The notes under the pieces were generated by a model that was not told the DNA's origin, ran no database searches, and was given only the letters and a program-made list of their open reading frames with translations. From assembly GCA_943737045.1 (NCBI GenBank), contig CALSFV010000394.1, positions 62,001-126,000 of the forward strand: DNA of 64,000 nucleotides. The letters run 5' to 3'. The stretch is from Parapristionchus giblindavisi (taxonomy: Eukaryota > Nematoda > Chromadorea > Rhabditida > Diplogasteridae). The translations under genes and the position numbers were made by a program. Positions 49,290 through 61,222 of the stretch are shown piece by piece; within the stretch, counting starts at the first letter, position 1; each line of letters opens with the position of its first letter.

Positions 49290-51480
49290 TTTTCACGCGT
49301 TTGAGATGATGAATAAAGGGCCTTTTCACGATCGATCGATTGTTTGGTAACATACAGTATCACTTTTATGACACTCCACATTAGTCTTGATATAGACTTT
49401 ACAATTGTATAGACTTGATAAGGTAATTTCAATAATCAATTATAGTATTTTTTACTGGTGAGATGGACGGTTCGGGTTTTAGAGATTGCGCAGCCAGCAC
49501 GATTCCTGTTTCATCAATTAGTTATAAGTATAGAATATGGGAGACATTCGATTATAATCTTTTCATTGTGGATGGTCATGCATTCTCTATCAAGCAGAAA
49601 AACCATTCCTATGGAATCTGAGCTCCGTCTTATCTTTTATGTTACACAGTTCACATTTTTTTTATAAATTACTTTATAACATTTTTTAATAGTTTTAAAA
49701 AATATTTTATTACAAACAGTGTAAAGACGAAAGGAGAGGGTTAGTGTGGCTAAATATGTGCTCCCCTCGAAAACCAGCAATCCTAATGGGCGAATCCGTT
49801 AAGTTTCTCGAAATTTTTGTTTCAAACTTGCTATGCGGTGAAAAAATCCGTTTCAAACGTCCTAGCGATTAGCGTGATCCCACATACCATCCGGTAGTTT
49901 TTTTTAAATTGTATTTATTTATTTATTTCTTATATTATTTATTATATTATTTTATTATATTTCTATTTATTTATGATTTCAACCACTATCCGATGGATTA
50001 ACAGCGATCTCCCGCACGCCGTGTGCTTAGAATAGCAGGATATATCTTTACTTTGACCCGGTGAATTCACGGACTGCAAGTGCCTATTTAGTCATCGGGC
50101 GCTATGAGTGGACCGTTATTGGTTACGTCTGCACAGGGACATTGAATACTGGTAATGAAGGAGGACACGTTTTTTACTTGGCCTTTTCAGAGTATAATAT
50201 TATTTAAAAATAATTATAATAATAATAATTGATCTCCCGCACGCACGACTTTGCGTGCCTTGAAGAACGGGGTGTACCTTTACCTTTTTCCCTTTACTAG
50301 GCGAGACAGTCCGTTGAGAGTATCCTTACTATCAGGTGAGAGTGTATGATTGACGCTTACAACTTTGGTTCATTGATAACTGTGCGATAAGGGGAGGAAG
50401 TCAGTCGAGTATATGGGTAGTTGATCGTTAGATTTGTGGGCACCTCATATGACACTTTCAAGGCACAGTCCGAGCTAATTGGAAACTATCCGCTCTGGCA
50501 ATACTCTCTCGCTTTCTTTGTCTTCGAGAGAGCGTTGTCCGAGCGGAGAGTAAAATTTGCTGCGGGCCCCTTTTGAAAATTTGAATTTATACTATTTTTG
50601 CTACGGATTATTTTTTAACAAAAAGAAAAAAAGTTAAAAAGTGCTGGACAATTATTATATGTTTTGATGAGCATGAAGTGGTAGGGGTTATATTTCTAAT
50701 AGCTACGTTATATATTTGCGGAGTTTCAAAAAAAAAAGGCTGTCGGACTTCGTAGTTTGCAACATAGGACATTTCCAAAATCGAGGCATATCAAAGTTGA
50801 TCATAGACATTATGACTATGAAACGCGAATCTGCCTTTAAATGGAGCGTAACCTCTCTCAATGGTTTCTTCGACGCGCAATGCTCTCTCGTTTCTAGAGA
50901 ACGTAGAAATAGTGTGCGCAATTAAGAGACCATTGAGAGAGGTAACGCTCCCTTTAAGCTTTAGTAGTTGTGGTAAATATAAGGATCTTCTTTCTTCAAT
51001 CATTCTTCTTTCATCTCCTTATGATCATTTCTATTGACAAATACTAGAGAGGACGTGGCCGATGATGTGGAGTGGAATTCGAAGGTACGGTAGAATACGG
51101 TAGTGGTTATTGATTCTTTATCCTTCTAGAAATTCGAGGAATCAGTGAAATGGTCATTTCTCTCTTTTGAATCTGCAATCAGATGAATTCGTGTTTCAGC
51201 ACGGCTAGTTTTGGACAATTAGCAATGAACATTGATCTCACTATATTTGACGACTTTTTTCTAAAATTCAATTGACAAATACTTGAGGGGCCTGGTCGAT
51301 GGTAGATAGATACTTTGGAACAGAATGGAGGGGACAGTAGCGGTTATTGGTTTTTTGTTCCTTCACGAAAAAAGGAATGTAAAAATGGAATGAAATGGGC
51401 TTTTCTCTCTTAAATCTCTAACCAGATGAATTCGGGATTCAGCACGCTGATTACTGAGCAATTTGATAACTTGATCTTTC
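49290..51480. repeat. Dispersed segmental repeat unit R, copy 4
   Basis: Starts with a fragment of the ClpX 3' flank (49285-49385) and continues through hairpin G and palindrome H as in copies 1 and 2. The following ~500 bases (51480-52015) are unrecognised. Confidence 0.75.
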
Positions 51481-52017
51481 TGTTTTTGTAGTTGAATAGC
51501 ACGCCTGTCACGTAAGGATCGAGACAAAATCGTGGGTGGTGATCGGACAAAATATAACCCCCATTATATTGACTATTTTTGGATAGCAATGACAGTGCCG
51601 GAGAAGATAGCGTTTCGATTGTTTGTCTAAGATCAATTTCGACGAAGATAGATGCCGCTGACTGTCGGGATGTGTGGAAAAGTCTTGACTTTCACCCGCA
51701 ATAGCTCGCTTTGGAATGGGAATAGCGAAAGAAATTACAAAGAGATAAATTGTAGCAAATTCTCAGGAGAATCGAACTAACGCAAGCAGAAATTACAAAA
51801 TCGAATTTTCATCAACTTATGTCCCGGGAAGCTGATTTTGTTGTGAAAACTCGAGCGCATTGTGGGTTTTTTTGTGAAATCCAAACTGCATTTTGCAACT
51901 TTGTAACGTAGCTATTAGGCCTATCTGTGTGGAATACTGAATTGTTGCCTTCGTTTACTGATTTTTTTATTCTCCAATAATCGATTTTCCTGGTCGCCGA
52001 AGGCTGGTTCTACCTGT

Positions 52018-52092
52018 GACGTATGACGAAAGACGAGAAGTACCGCAAGTGGGCGTGGTCGATGGTGGAGGCTCTTGAGAAGAACTCAAGGG
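52018..52092 (+). pseudogene. GH47 penultimate-exon fragment, copy 4
   Basis: Open KYRKWAWSMVEALEK block, but the donor after it has changed to AAGGGGACC. Confidence 0.72.
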
Positions 52093-52168
52093 GACCTTAG
52101 CGGACCGTATTGATTTTTTGTTCCTTATTGTTAGTGAAATGGGCATTTCTCTCTTAAATCTCTAACCA

Positions 52169-52300
52169 GTATGTAAGAACAACGGGAAAACCGTTTTCCG
52201 GGAGAATGCGACGTCATTAGCGTAGGCAGAGGATTTTTGGAAAACGCCTCCGCCTACGCTAATGACGTCACATTTTCGAGGAAAACGGTTCTTGCATACG
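52169..52300. mobile_element. Palindromic element F, copy 2
   Basis: Same arms as 31501-31635, with slight divergence at the left tip. Inserted in the repeated intron sequence where other units read straight through TCTAACCAGATGAATTC. Confidence 0.82.
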
Positions 52301-52708
52301 GTCTCAGATAAATTCGGGTTTCAGCACGGCTATTTTTGGACAATGAGCAATTATAATTGATCTGATTAACTTGATTTTTCTTCTAACAAGGGAACTATCC
52401 CAATTTAAGGTTTATGGTTGTTGAGTCTATGATGGATAGATACTTCCGAACAGAATTCGAGGGTACGGTAGTGGTTATTGATTTTTTGTTTCGTCAACAA
52501 AATAATTTATAATGTACGTTGGTTTTGTTAAATGGTGTGTTTTCCAATAGCTGCTTCGAAATTTATAGCCTGATGAATTCGTGTTTCTGCACGGTATTTA
52601 GTGGACTGTGTGCGCGCTTAATCTTGTTTTTGTAACAATTGTTGATCGAATAAAGTCAAATGAGGAAGATAATCAATAGTTCCTAAAATGTAATGTTCAT
52701 TTAATAAA

Positions 52709-52787
52709 ACGTGTCGTATGACGAAAGACGAGAAGCACCACAAGTGGGCGTGGTCGATGGTGGAGGCTCTTGAGAAGAACTTGAGGA
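52709..52787 (+). pseudogene. GH47 penultimate-exon fragment, copy 5
   Basis: Block with substitutions (KHHKWAW instead of KYRKWAW) and a changed donor GGATACG. Confidence 0.72.
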
Positions 52788-53524
52788 TACGATAGCGGTT
52801 ATTGATTTTTTATCATTCTAGGAATGAGTGAAATGCGCATTTCTCTTTTTTAAATCTCTAACCAGATGAATTCGGGATTCAGCACGGCTAGTTTTTTCAC
52901 GGCTAGTCAGCGGGTTTGGCACATTTCTTCCCAAATCGCTAAAACTCAATCATTTCGCGTTTTCTATACATTTTTATACATCTGAACAAGAACCAAATTG
53001 ATTTTTAGCGCGTAAAACGAATTTTAATATCCAATAATAGGCTTAATAACCTCACAAGCACACTATATTCCTTTGCAAATTCATATTTTTCGATGCTCTT
53101 TTTTCACAAATTTGGCAAACCAATCGCTCAATCTTTTAGGAGGACCAGAATGAAGGTTCTCTAGAATTTATTTCTCTCGATTTGCATTTTTTTCTAAAAT
53201 TCAATTGATAAATTATTACGGGCCTGGCCGATGGTAGATAGATACTTATGCAGACAGAATTCGAGGTTACGGTAGCGGTTATTGATTTTTCGTCATGTTG
53301 GTGTTGTTAAATGTGATTTTTTCATAAAGAAAATGAGCCTCGATATTTATAGCCTGATGAATTCGTGTTTCTGCACGGTATTTATAATTAGTGGACTGTA
53401 TGGTTCTTCGTTCTTCGATTGTTGATTGCAGTTGCTGTTCTAATAAAATCAAATGAGACGGATCATCAATAGTAGCTAAAAACGTAATGTTCATTAAAAA
53501 TATAAATAAATAAATAAATAATAA

Positions 53525-53722
<198 letters not shown>

Positions 53723-53925
53723 ACGATCGATCGATTGATTATTGATTGATTATTGATTACTAAGTGATTGATTATTGATTGATTATTGATTGATTTTCGA
53801 TTGATCATTGATTGATTATTGATTACTTAGTGACAGTGGCTAATGACTTTTGACTACTTAGTGGTTATGAATTGCTGGTGGATTATCGATTATTGATTGC
53901 TTCGATCGATTTATTGATTATTGGC

Positions 53926-55022
53926 CTGTTACGAGAGAATCGAGCTAACGATCGGAATGGAGAAAAATTACAAAACGAGTTCTCCCCAGCATACATTTTC
54001 TGTGCCCTCACCGTTTTATTTTTATATAGTGGGTCGATTTTGTAAAATCGTTTTTTTTCGCTTATATTGTTATCTTTAACATAAAAATGAGCTTTATATA
54101 GTGGGTCGATCCTAAAAATAAGCCGTATATAGTGGGTCAATCCTCACACTGTGAGGGTATGAAAATGTATGCTCCCCAGTTTTATTCTTGTTTAGGCATG
54201 CCCTACCATCCCCCAAAGTCCCATGGTGTAAATATCATTCTGGGGCTCCCTACACCGGGTCGGTAATCCGGGAACCCACCTTTGAACTCAAATATCTCGG
54301 TTCAGGTGCAGTTCTGTGAAAAATTGCCACGAGGGTAACCACTGCTATTTTTTTCGTCCACTATCGATCTACATCCACTATCGATGTAAACAACCCAGAA
54401 GTCATGAAAGTGCTTCCGAACAGCGCTACACTCTAGGCCAAATAACTCAAAACCTGTCGATTCGGCGCGGACGAGAATGAAATATGTTATGCAACATTTC
54501 GAGGGCTACAAAATGAGTGTGTGAAACGAGAGATTGAGTGTGGCGAAAATGACTTCGAATCATCAGGAAATTTCCAAGGGGATGAACCATACGAACGCAT
54601 TAACGTATTTTTTTCGCAAACCATTCATTTTGTAGCCCTAGAATAGTTTTATAAGATATTTCATGCTCGCCCGCGCCGAATCGACAGGTTTTGCGTTATT
54701 TGGCCTAGAATGTAGCGCTGTTCGGAAGCACTTTCATGACCTCTGGTTTGTTTAGATCGATAGTGGACGAAAAATAGCGGGGGTTACCCTCGTGGTTGTT
54801 TTTCACATAAATGCACCTGAACAGAGATATTTGAGTTCAAAGTTGGGTTCCCGGATTACCGACCCGGTGTAGGGAGCCCCAGAACTATATTTACACAATG
54901 AGACTTTGGGGGATGGTACGACATGCCTAGAGGTACCGAAAACTGATGCTAACTCATTTAATGATTTTCGCTCCATTCCGAAAAATAGCCATTTTAGCTC
55001 GATTCTCTCGTGACAGGCCTGA
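53926..55022. mobile_element. ~1.1 kb foldback element with a MITE-C in its left arm
   Basis: Ends GGCCTGTTACGAGAGAATCG and an imperfect inverse; arms meet near 54580. MITE-C (53990-54171) lies in the left arm. The 53723-53925 stretch before it is simple GATTGATTATT repeat. Confidence 0.8.
53990..54171. mobile_element. MITE-C copy in a foldback arm
   Basis: 182 bp, ends CATACATTTTC and GAAAATGTATG, flanked by CTCCCCAG at 53982-53989 and 54172-54179. Another, degenerate MITE-C piece lies around 55080-55165. Confidence 0.9.
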
Positions 55023-55689
55023 TATATGGCCATTTTAGGCAACTTGATACGAAGCGAAGCTAAAAAATTGCGATTTTTAAGCTAAAAATGACGAATTTTC
55101 TGAATCAACCCACCCAATTGCGAGAATTGGCCCACTATATAAAAATAAACGGCGAAATGTATGACATTGATTGACTTTATTATCTTTTTAAGGGTATCTG
55201 AACCGCAGGACAGTTGATTAGTCGTTGTTATTAAATTGGGTAGCAGTGTGGTCGGTGAATCCATGTTTCGCTTTGCTCATTTCTGTTGGTGTGTATTTCA
55301 CAAGTGATTGTTGCCGGATTCGAAACTTAAAATAATCAATATAGGGTGATGTAAACAATAAATTGTGGCAAACTTGTGCTTTTTGCAGGTGCGTGACAAG
55401 GATTGACAACTTTATCGCACCCAATTGCAGTCAGACATCAAATTTAATACAGATTGTTGTCAATGTGTCTAGTAAATATTAGTGGTTGCAATTAATGAAT
55501 GAACTGTTGACAGACAAGAAAAATGAGGATAATACAAGTCATGACCAGAGAAATGTGCTTCTTTCTAGTCAGACAACAAAAAATCTTCTTTTTGATGTCA
55601 ATCGATTCTTGCCTTTTCATTGACATCAAACCGAATTTTTTTTGTTGTCTGAATAGAAAGAAGCACATTTCTCTAGTCATTCCATTTTT

Positions 55690-55936
55690 TGGTGCATTTT
55701 CACATCCTCATAATAATGAGACGATAGTTCATTAGTCAAAGCGGCGCACCTCAGACGGGTTTGGTGACGCGGCGGAGAGTGTGACAGAGAGAATCATTTG
55801 ATGCCATCTCGCACGCACACCCTCTCTAATGCAGCCCACCAAACCCGCCTGGCATCCGCCTCGCCCTCTTTATAAGTTGGAAAACGTGATTAGCCATTCA
55901 TTGTTGCCTCGCTATTACAGAGGCTGAACTAACGTG
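55690..55936. mobile_element. Inverted-repeat element D, copy 3 (5' end missing)
   Basis: Keeps GACGCGGCGGAGAGTGTGAC and the right end TGAACTAACGTG but not the left terminal repeat. Confidence 0.82.
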
Positions 55937-56223
55937 TTCTGACATGTATCATCCTCAGTTTTCTTGTCTGTCTACAAAATAGTCACTATCTGTTGCCACA
56001 TTTATTTATTTCATACTTTTGACTACAATCGTTTTACTTTTTGAAGTCTGACAACAAAGTTCTCCGATAAAGTTGTCAATCGTTTGCCGTTGTCACACAC
56101 CTGCAAAAATTAATTAATTAATTTATCTACGCCCGAGGCGCAACGAGACATGAGAAAATTCAAAGGGATAAAGAACATGATATAATATAATATTGACTCT
56201 CCAGACTGGGGGGGGGGGGGGAT

Positions 56224-58980
56224 TTACAAAGGACGTAATTCGTGAATGATGGGGTGATGGGAAAGCCGGTTTTTGAAGATGCTGGGATTTGTTGATGAAG
56301 TGATGAGTGGAGGTAATTGGGAGTACCATCGTGCCGTTCGAACAGGAAAGGAGTGGAATCGGGCTGTGCTTGTGGTCGCTTCGATGTGGATGCCGAATGA
56401 GGACGTTCGATCTCGTAAAGGTTTGTATAAATAAAAAGATGAGCGATCGATAATGGTGGAACCGGACATAATCGAATAACACATACAAAGATCACTAATG
56501 ACTCTCCTCTCAACTAACGCGCGCAGGCCTAGGGTTTTCATCCGATCATTGTAGGAGGGCATAGATTCAGGATATGTAGGGGAGGGGAAACAACGGTAGA
56601 AAACCTGACGAGTGAAAGTGTGTTGAACATTCTCAAGGGAACGAATATCAGAAAGATAATGTGGATTCCAAAAGGGTGAAGCGAAGTCGAGGAGGGGTAA
56701 TACATAGGTCTTATAACATTTGACAAGGATTTCAGGGCAATTAACGGGGACGGCTTTAAAAAGGAGAAACATCTTATTACGAGCTTGTAGAGCACGGGTT
56801 TTGGCAGAGGAGGTATGCTTTAAATCAGAACGAACTTGGACACCTAGATCACGAACATTATTAGATAGGGGGAGGGGTATTGAATCAATATGGTAACGAT
56901 TGGATTGTGACTGTGAGCCTATTCGAATGTGTGAACATTTGGAAGCAGAAATAGACAACTGGTTGGCATTAGACCAGTTATACAAACAATCAAGAGCAAG
57001 TTGAAATTCGGAAGTAAGAGCATCACGGTTCTTACGGTTATAGGAAACATACAACTTAACGTCATCAGCATAACATTGCACTTTGACATTATGATATCTA
57101 GACAGAGTAGCTGATAAATCAGAGAGATAAAGCGAAAAAAGTATGGGGCCGAGAACGCTACCTTGGGGAACACCAGAGACAATCGGAAAAGAGTTACTGA
57201 GAATGGAAGATAGTCTAACACAAAAGGATCTATCGGATAGAAAAGATAATAGCCAGTTATACAAACAACCGTGGATACCGTAGTGAAGCAATCGTGAGAG
57301 TAATTTTGGATAAGGAACAACATCAAAAGCACGTGTATAATCTATGTACACAACATCTGTGACAAGTTTATTGGAATGGGCAGTGGTCCAATCATTTTGG
57401 CATTGTAACAAGTTGGTAACAACACTAGCGCCGGAACGAAAACCGTGCTGAGTGGGGGGAATAATGTTGAAACGGGAGAGATGGTGTACGAGATGGTCTT
57501 TAACTATACGTTCCATGGTCTTTGCTGCAGGGGATATAATGGATATTGGTCGGTAAGAGGAGGGGAGGTGCTTATCCTTGCCTACTTTGGGAATGGGGGT
57601 GATATAGGAATGCCTCCAAGAGGAGGGTACGGTACCTGATATGAGGCTGAGATTATATATATCAGCGAGGGGGGTTGATAGGGAACTAGCACATTTGGAG
57701 AAAATTATCTGGGGAATGGCATCATGTCCAGTGGAACATGAAGGTTTCAATCTACGGAGGGCTTTATATACGGATTGTGGAAATATTGTGAACAATGACA
57801 GAGAAAGGGGGATGGGGGAGGTGGAGAGGGAAGGGATACTACCATCATCAATAGTGAAATGTGAGGCAAACTCGGAAGCAAGTAAATTGGCCTTAGATGA
57901 TGAGTCTAATACAGTATCATTGAGGGAATTGCGTAGATCAGGTATGGTGAGTTTGGGCTTAGTGAGATTGGATACATGTTTAAATAAATCACGGGAATTA
58001 AGGAGTTTCTTACGAGTGCAGAAACGGGTCCATTTGTTGATTTCAAATAGTAGGTTTTTGCTACATTGGTCAAAGAGGATCTTAACAGAAGGTATATGTA
58101 TCTTAGAGAATAATGCATTACGGTGTTTCATAAGGCGAATGATATGAGGGGGGTAGGACATGAAAGGTGGTCTGGGGGTACGATAGGGAACAAAAGAGTC
58201 TATGGCAGAATGAACTTCAGACACGAAAATGGAATAGACGGTATCAATGTGGGTGCAGTCACGGAACAGAGACAACCAATCAATATTGGCGAAGTGGTTG
58301 TTCAGGGCAGGGTAATCAACACGACTGTAGTCGCGGATCTTAGGAGGAGAAGAGGGAGGGAGAGGGAAGGAGAGGGAGAAAGATATACCAGAGTGATCGG
58401 ATGTTGGGAAAGGGGGAATGACGGATACGGCCGAAATTAATGTGGTATCACTAGCTAGAACCCAGTCGATCATTCTATCGCCGCGCGTTGGAGACAAAAG
58501 TACATGAGAAAGACAAGATGAATCAACAAAATCATGGAAAAGACGATCAATAAGAGGGGGTGGAGGAGTACGGTGACGAATCAAACAATCAACATTAAAG
58601 TCGCCAATGATCAGAGTTGGGTAAGGAGACGAGGCATGTAAATCAGAGAGAGTGGCAATGAGGGATTCGGACTTAGCAGTCGAATAACTGGGAGGTCGGT
58701 AGGTCAGAATGAGCCGAAAATAAGAGGAATCATGGTAAAGATCAATACATAGAATCTCATGGTCGGAAGAGATGGGTACGGTGGTGTAAGGAATGAAATC
58801 TCTAATGGCTACGGCTATTCCGCCACCACGAGTAGGTCGATCACGTCTGACTATTGAATATGGTAATGAACCGGTAATAAGTGAAGATGGTGTTTTACTG
58901 GTTAACCATGTCTCACAGAGAAGAACAAGATCAGGCTGGGATGAGGACAGATAGGCTCGGAAACAATCGGTCTTATTCAC
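56224..58980 (-). CDS. LINE ORF2: AP endonuclease plus reverse transcriptase
   Basis: 918 residues counted from the GTG at 58980, and the same frame is open upstream to 59043 and beyond. Endonuclease motifs: LLCETWL (E23), IGDFNVD (126-131), MIDWVLAS (170-177) and SDHSG (194-198). Reverse transcriptase motifs: PQGSVLGPILF from 605 and the catalytic YADD at 637-640. There is no RNase H domain. No ATG occurs before the endonuclease; the first Met codon is at about residue 170. Translation therefore probably depends on ORF1 (see the finding on the slippery site). Clade is judged as CR1/Jockey from motif style only. Confidence 0.93.
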   Translation of the reverse strand: MNKTDCFRAYLSSSQPDLVLLCETWLTSKTPSSLITGSLPYSIVRRDRPTRGGGIAVAIRDFIPYTTVPISSDHEILCIDLYHDSSYFRLILTYRPPSYSTAKSESLIATLSDLHASSPYPTLIIGDFNVDCLIRHRTPPPPLIDRLFHDFVDSSCLSHVLLSPTRGDRMIDWVLASDTTLISAVSVIPPFPTSDHSGISFSLSFPLPPSSPPKIRDYSRVDYPALNNHFANIDWLSLFRDCTHIDTVYSIFVSEVHSAIDSFVPYRTPRPPFMSYPPHIIRLMKHRNALFSKIHIPSVKILFDQCSKNLLFEINKWTRFCTRKKLLNSRDLFKHVSNLTKPKLTIPDLRNSLNDTVLDSSSKANLLASEFASHFTIDDGSIPSLSTSPIPLSLSLFTIFPQSVYKALRRLKPSCSTGHDAIPQIIFSKCASSLSTPLADIYNLSLISGTVPSSWRHSYITPIPKVGKDKHLPSSYRPISIISPAAKTMERIVKDHLVHHLSRFNIIPPTQHGFRSGASVVTNLLQCQNDWTTAHSNKLVTDVVYIDYTRAFDVVPYPKLLSRLLHYGIHGCLYNWLLSFLSDRSFCVRLSSILSNSFPIVSGVPQGSVLGPILFSLYLSDLSATLSRYHNVKVQCYADDVKLYVSYNRKNRDALTSEFQLALDCLYNWSNANQLSISASKCSHIRIGSQSQSNRYHIDSIPLPLSNNVRDLGVQVRSDLKHTSSAKTRALQARNKMFLLFKAVPVNCPEILVKCYKTYVLPLLDFASPFWNPHYLSDIRSLENVQHTFTRQVFYRCFPSPTYPESMPSYNDRMKTLGLRALVERRVISDLCMCYSIMSGSTIIDRSSFYLYKPLRDRTSSFGIHIEATTSTARFHSFPVRTARWYSQLPPLITSSTNPSIFKNRLSHHPIIHELRPL

Positions 58981-59039
58981 TAGAGAGCGAACATTAAAGT
59001 AATGACAGTCAAGGTTATGCGGAACGGACTCGGGCGAGC

Positions 59040-59804
59040 TTAGTTTAAAGTGAGGACAGTCGGGCCGGTAGAAGTACCAGCGGGAGTCTGAGCAACTGAG
59101 GCATTCTTGACCGTACGACGACGAGCAGTAGATCGGGATCGCGATCGATTACGGTTCTTGATGGATCCGATCAGGGTTCTCTCAATGATCTGGTTAGCAT
59201 AGACGACGACATCTCTTCCTTGGCTTCTTTGCTCACGGCATTTCAATCGAAGTTGATAGGCTGCTTCACGCTCTTCACGGGTTTGGGAGGGACGGATGAA
59301 CAGAGTGGAGTAAGTGGGATGGGCACGAATCTTACGGGCATTGGCAAGGAAATGAGATTGGGCACTACGGGTATGGAAAGTGACTTTGAGAAGACGAGGG
59401 CGATTCTCACTTCGCACTCCCATACGGAAAACAACTGAGGGAGTCTGCTCAAGCTCAGTGATATCGCATAGTTCGATTATACGTGTCAAATCATCATTGA
59501 CACGATCACTAGCCTTTTCATGTACAGACTCGGGAAGGCCTTGGACAACAACACTCCGCTCCCTCTTATCCCTCTCTATGCATTCATCGATCAAGTTCAT
59601 TGATCTCGCATTCAAGAGGGATCGGAGGTTCTCGACACAAGTACCAATGATCATAGCCATAGGGCTATTTCTATCACCATCAGGTAACTTGGCCAAGAAG
59701 TCCTCCATCTTTGACACGAGTTGGGAGGGGGCGGAAATGTCGTCATCCACCTCTTTACGGAAAGTGGAAGGAGAATCGATAGGGGGACGTTTAGGATCAG
59801 ACAT
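59040..59804 (-). CDS. LINE ORF1: nucleic-acid-binding protein
   Basis: 254 residues from ATG at 59804. Residues ~85-180 (RSVVVQGLPES to FIRPSQTREERE) resemble the RRM-like or esterase-free ORF1 type of nematode non-LTR elements, and a basic tail holds RNRSRSRSTARRRT. There is no CCHC knuckle. It likely coats element RNA, by analogy. The last sense codons, TTA AAC, form part of a slippery heptamer directly before the TAA. Confidence 0.85.
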   Translation of the reverse strand: MSDPKRPPIDSPSTFRKEVDDDISAPSQLVSKMEDFLAKLPDGDRNSPMAMIIGTCVENLRSLLNARSMNLIDECIERDKRERSVVVQGLPESVHEKASDRVNDDLTRIIELCDITELEQTPSVVFRMGVRSENRPRLLKVTFHTRSAQSHFLANARKIRAHPTYSTLFIRPSQTREEREAAYQLRLKCREQRSQGRDVVVYANQIIERTLIGSIKNRNRSRSRSTARRRTVKNASVAQTPAGTSTGPTVLTLN

Positions 59805-59931
59805 ATAGATAGGAAGAACAAAAGGAAATTCAAATTAAGTAACGTTAAGTTAACAAGTAATTAACTAGATCGACTGGGAATAAGAAATAAACAACAAAAA
59901 TAGAGAGAGAAATGGGAACCGACCACTTCCT

Positions 59932-59990
59932 AAGTGATCAGAGAGAGGAGAGTGATCAGAGAGAGGAGAGTGTGATCAGAGAGAGGAGAG
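59932..59990. repeat. Tandem repeats in the LINE 5' UTR
   Basis: Three or so ~19-bp units of AGTGATCAGAGAGAGGAG. They may act as promoter monomers, as in some other LINEs, but this is inference. Confidence 0.8.
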
Positions 59991-60374
59991 TGAAAAAAGC
60001 ACAAGTTTGCCAAAACTTATTGTTTACATCACCCTATATGTTGCACAAACTTCCGAATTACTCTCGTGTAGTATTATACAGGGGCACCCTTGATTTTTTC
60101 ACGTTAATCGGCAGGCAAATTACAGATTTAGTGTTTTATCTTCATACAATGAATGTAAATTTACGGGCGGATTGAGGAATTCTCTGAATTATTTTATTTG
60201 CCGGTTAGTTGCACTGGTTATTTCCGCGCTCAATTGGGTCCTTTAATGTATTATTGATTAATTTTTCCCCAGAGATGGATACGGTAGTTTCAGAGAGTAT
60301 AGAGAGATTGAGAGTATAGAGAGAGTTCAGAGAGTTTCAGAGAGTAGAGAGAGATTGATTCTCCCCCTAATCAG

Positions 60375-61131
60375 GCGATTTCTCAATGGGAGCCATGGCG
60401 GATTCGTACTATGAGTACTTGTTGAAGACGTGGTTGATGGAGAATAAGCGGAATAAGGTGAGATCAAAGATCAATCTCAAAGATCTATCTCAAAGATCAA
60501 AGGTCATAGATAAGTTGCGAAATGTAACGAAAAAGAGGCGAGAGAGTGGAAAACGAGGAGAGTGAGCTCTGTTTTTCTTTCATTTTCGCTACACTTGGAC
60601 AAAGCATGAAGTTTAACGGCAAAGACTAATTTCAAGGGCAAAGTTCAAAGATCAGTTTCGAAGATCAAAGATTGACCTCAGAGATCAAAGATCAATTAGT
60701 CCAGGCAGCAAAGCGCGCCTACAACGAGGTCATCTTCGCCATGGAGATGAAGATGCTATATACGAGCAAGCGAGACAATCTACAGTATGCCTGATTTTCC
60801 GCTTGAGAGAGGTATGCTCGATCGAGTGGGTCGTTCATTTATTGATTTATTTAACATTTTAACGATTTGTTATTTCATTCCCCATTAGTAATAACTCACA
60901 TATATAGGGAGGGTTTTGAATGTATTTTTAAAAATTTAATACTTTGCAAATAGATTGACATAACCTGTTTTGCATGCCGTGTATCTAATCGATAATGTAA
61001 TCAATATTGCGTTGGTATACTGTAACTTATTCCGTACAGGACTCGGTGTCGGCCCCGAGGCGTTCTAGTTCATCAACGAGAATGAGGAGGCCATGACCAG
61101 TCGAGACAATTACTATGTTCTGAGACCGGAA
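60375..61131 (+). pseudogene. GH47 middle exons, broken copy
   Basis: Exon 60375-60457 (MADSYYEYLLKTWLMENK) follows in exactly the phase needed after the last exon of the minus-strand gene (HTGKWGA). Exon 60705-60784 (AAKRAYNEVIFAMEMKM) and exon 61040-61131 (GLGVGPEAF ... NYYVLRPE) also match GH47 in order. TAG at 61066-61068 interrupts the third, and the conserved segment expected between exons two and three is missing. The 5' exons are absent. Confidence 0.85.
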
Positions 61132-61222
61132 GTGCGCATTATTGATTTATTGATTGATTGAATTTGATGATTCATTGATTAATTTGGATGTTTGGGCATA
61201 GGTCGCAAAGTACATTGCAAAC

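Larger units (their letters stand above)
56110..59993 (-). mobile_element. LINE retrotransposon (CR1/Jockey-like), apparently full length
   Basis: Two-ORF non-LTR element on the minus strand, ~3.9 kb. Boundaries come from comparison with the intact arm of its host element. The 3' end is a TTAATTAATTAA tail rather than a long poly(A); the 5' end lies in ~19-bp repeats. Both ORFs are open, so the insertion is young. Any target duplication is at most an A-run. Confidence 0.9.
55339..60039. mobile_element. ~0.8 kb inverted-repeat element split by a LINE
   Basis: The left arm starts TATAGGGTGATGTAAACAAT and runs through GCAAACTTGTGCTTTTTGCA to GATTGACAACTTTATCG (55339-55425). Its inverse is in two parts: 56064-56109 and 59994-60039. 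The LINE occupies the gap. The interior also holds a ~150-bp hairpin (55535-55685) and element D copy 3 (to 55936). Confidence 0.85.

Noticed and set aside
57641..58147. 168-residue plus-strand open frame
   Set aside because: Shadow of LINE ORF2 on the opposite strand; no motifs.
59380..59808. 142-residue plus-strand open frame
   Set aside because: Antisense shadow of LINE ORF1.
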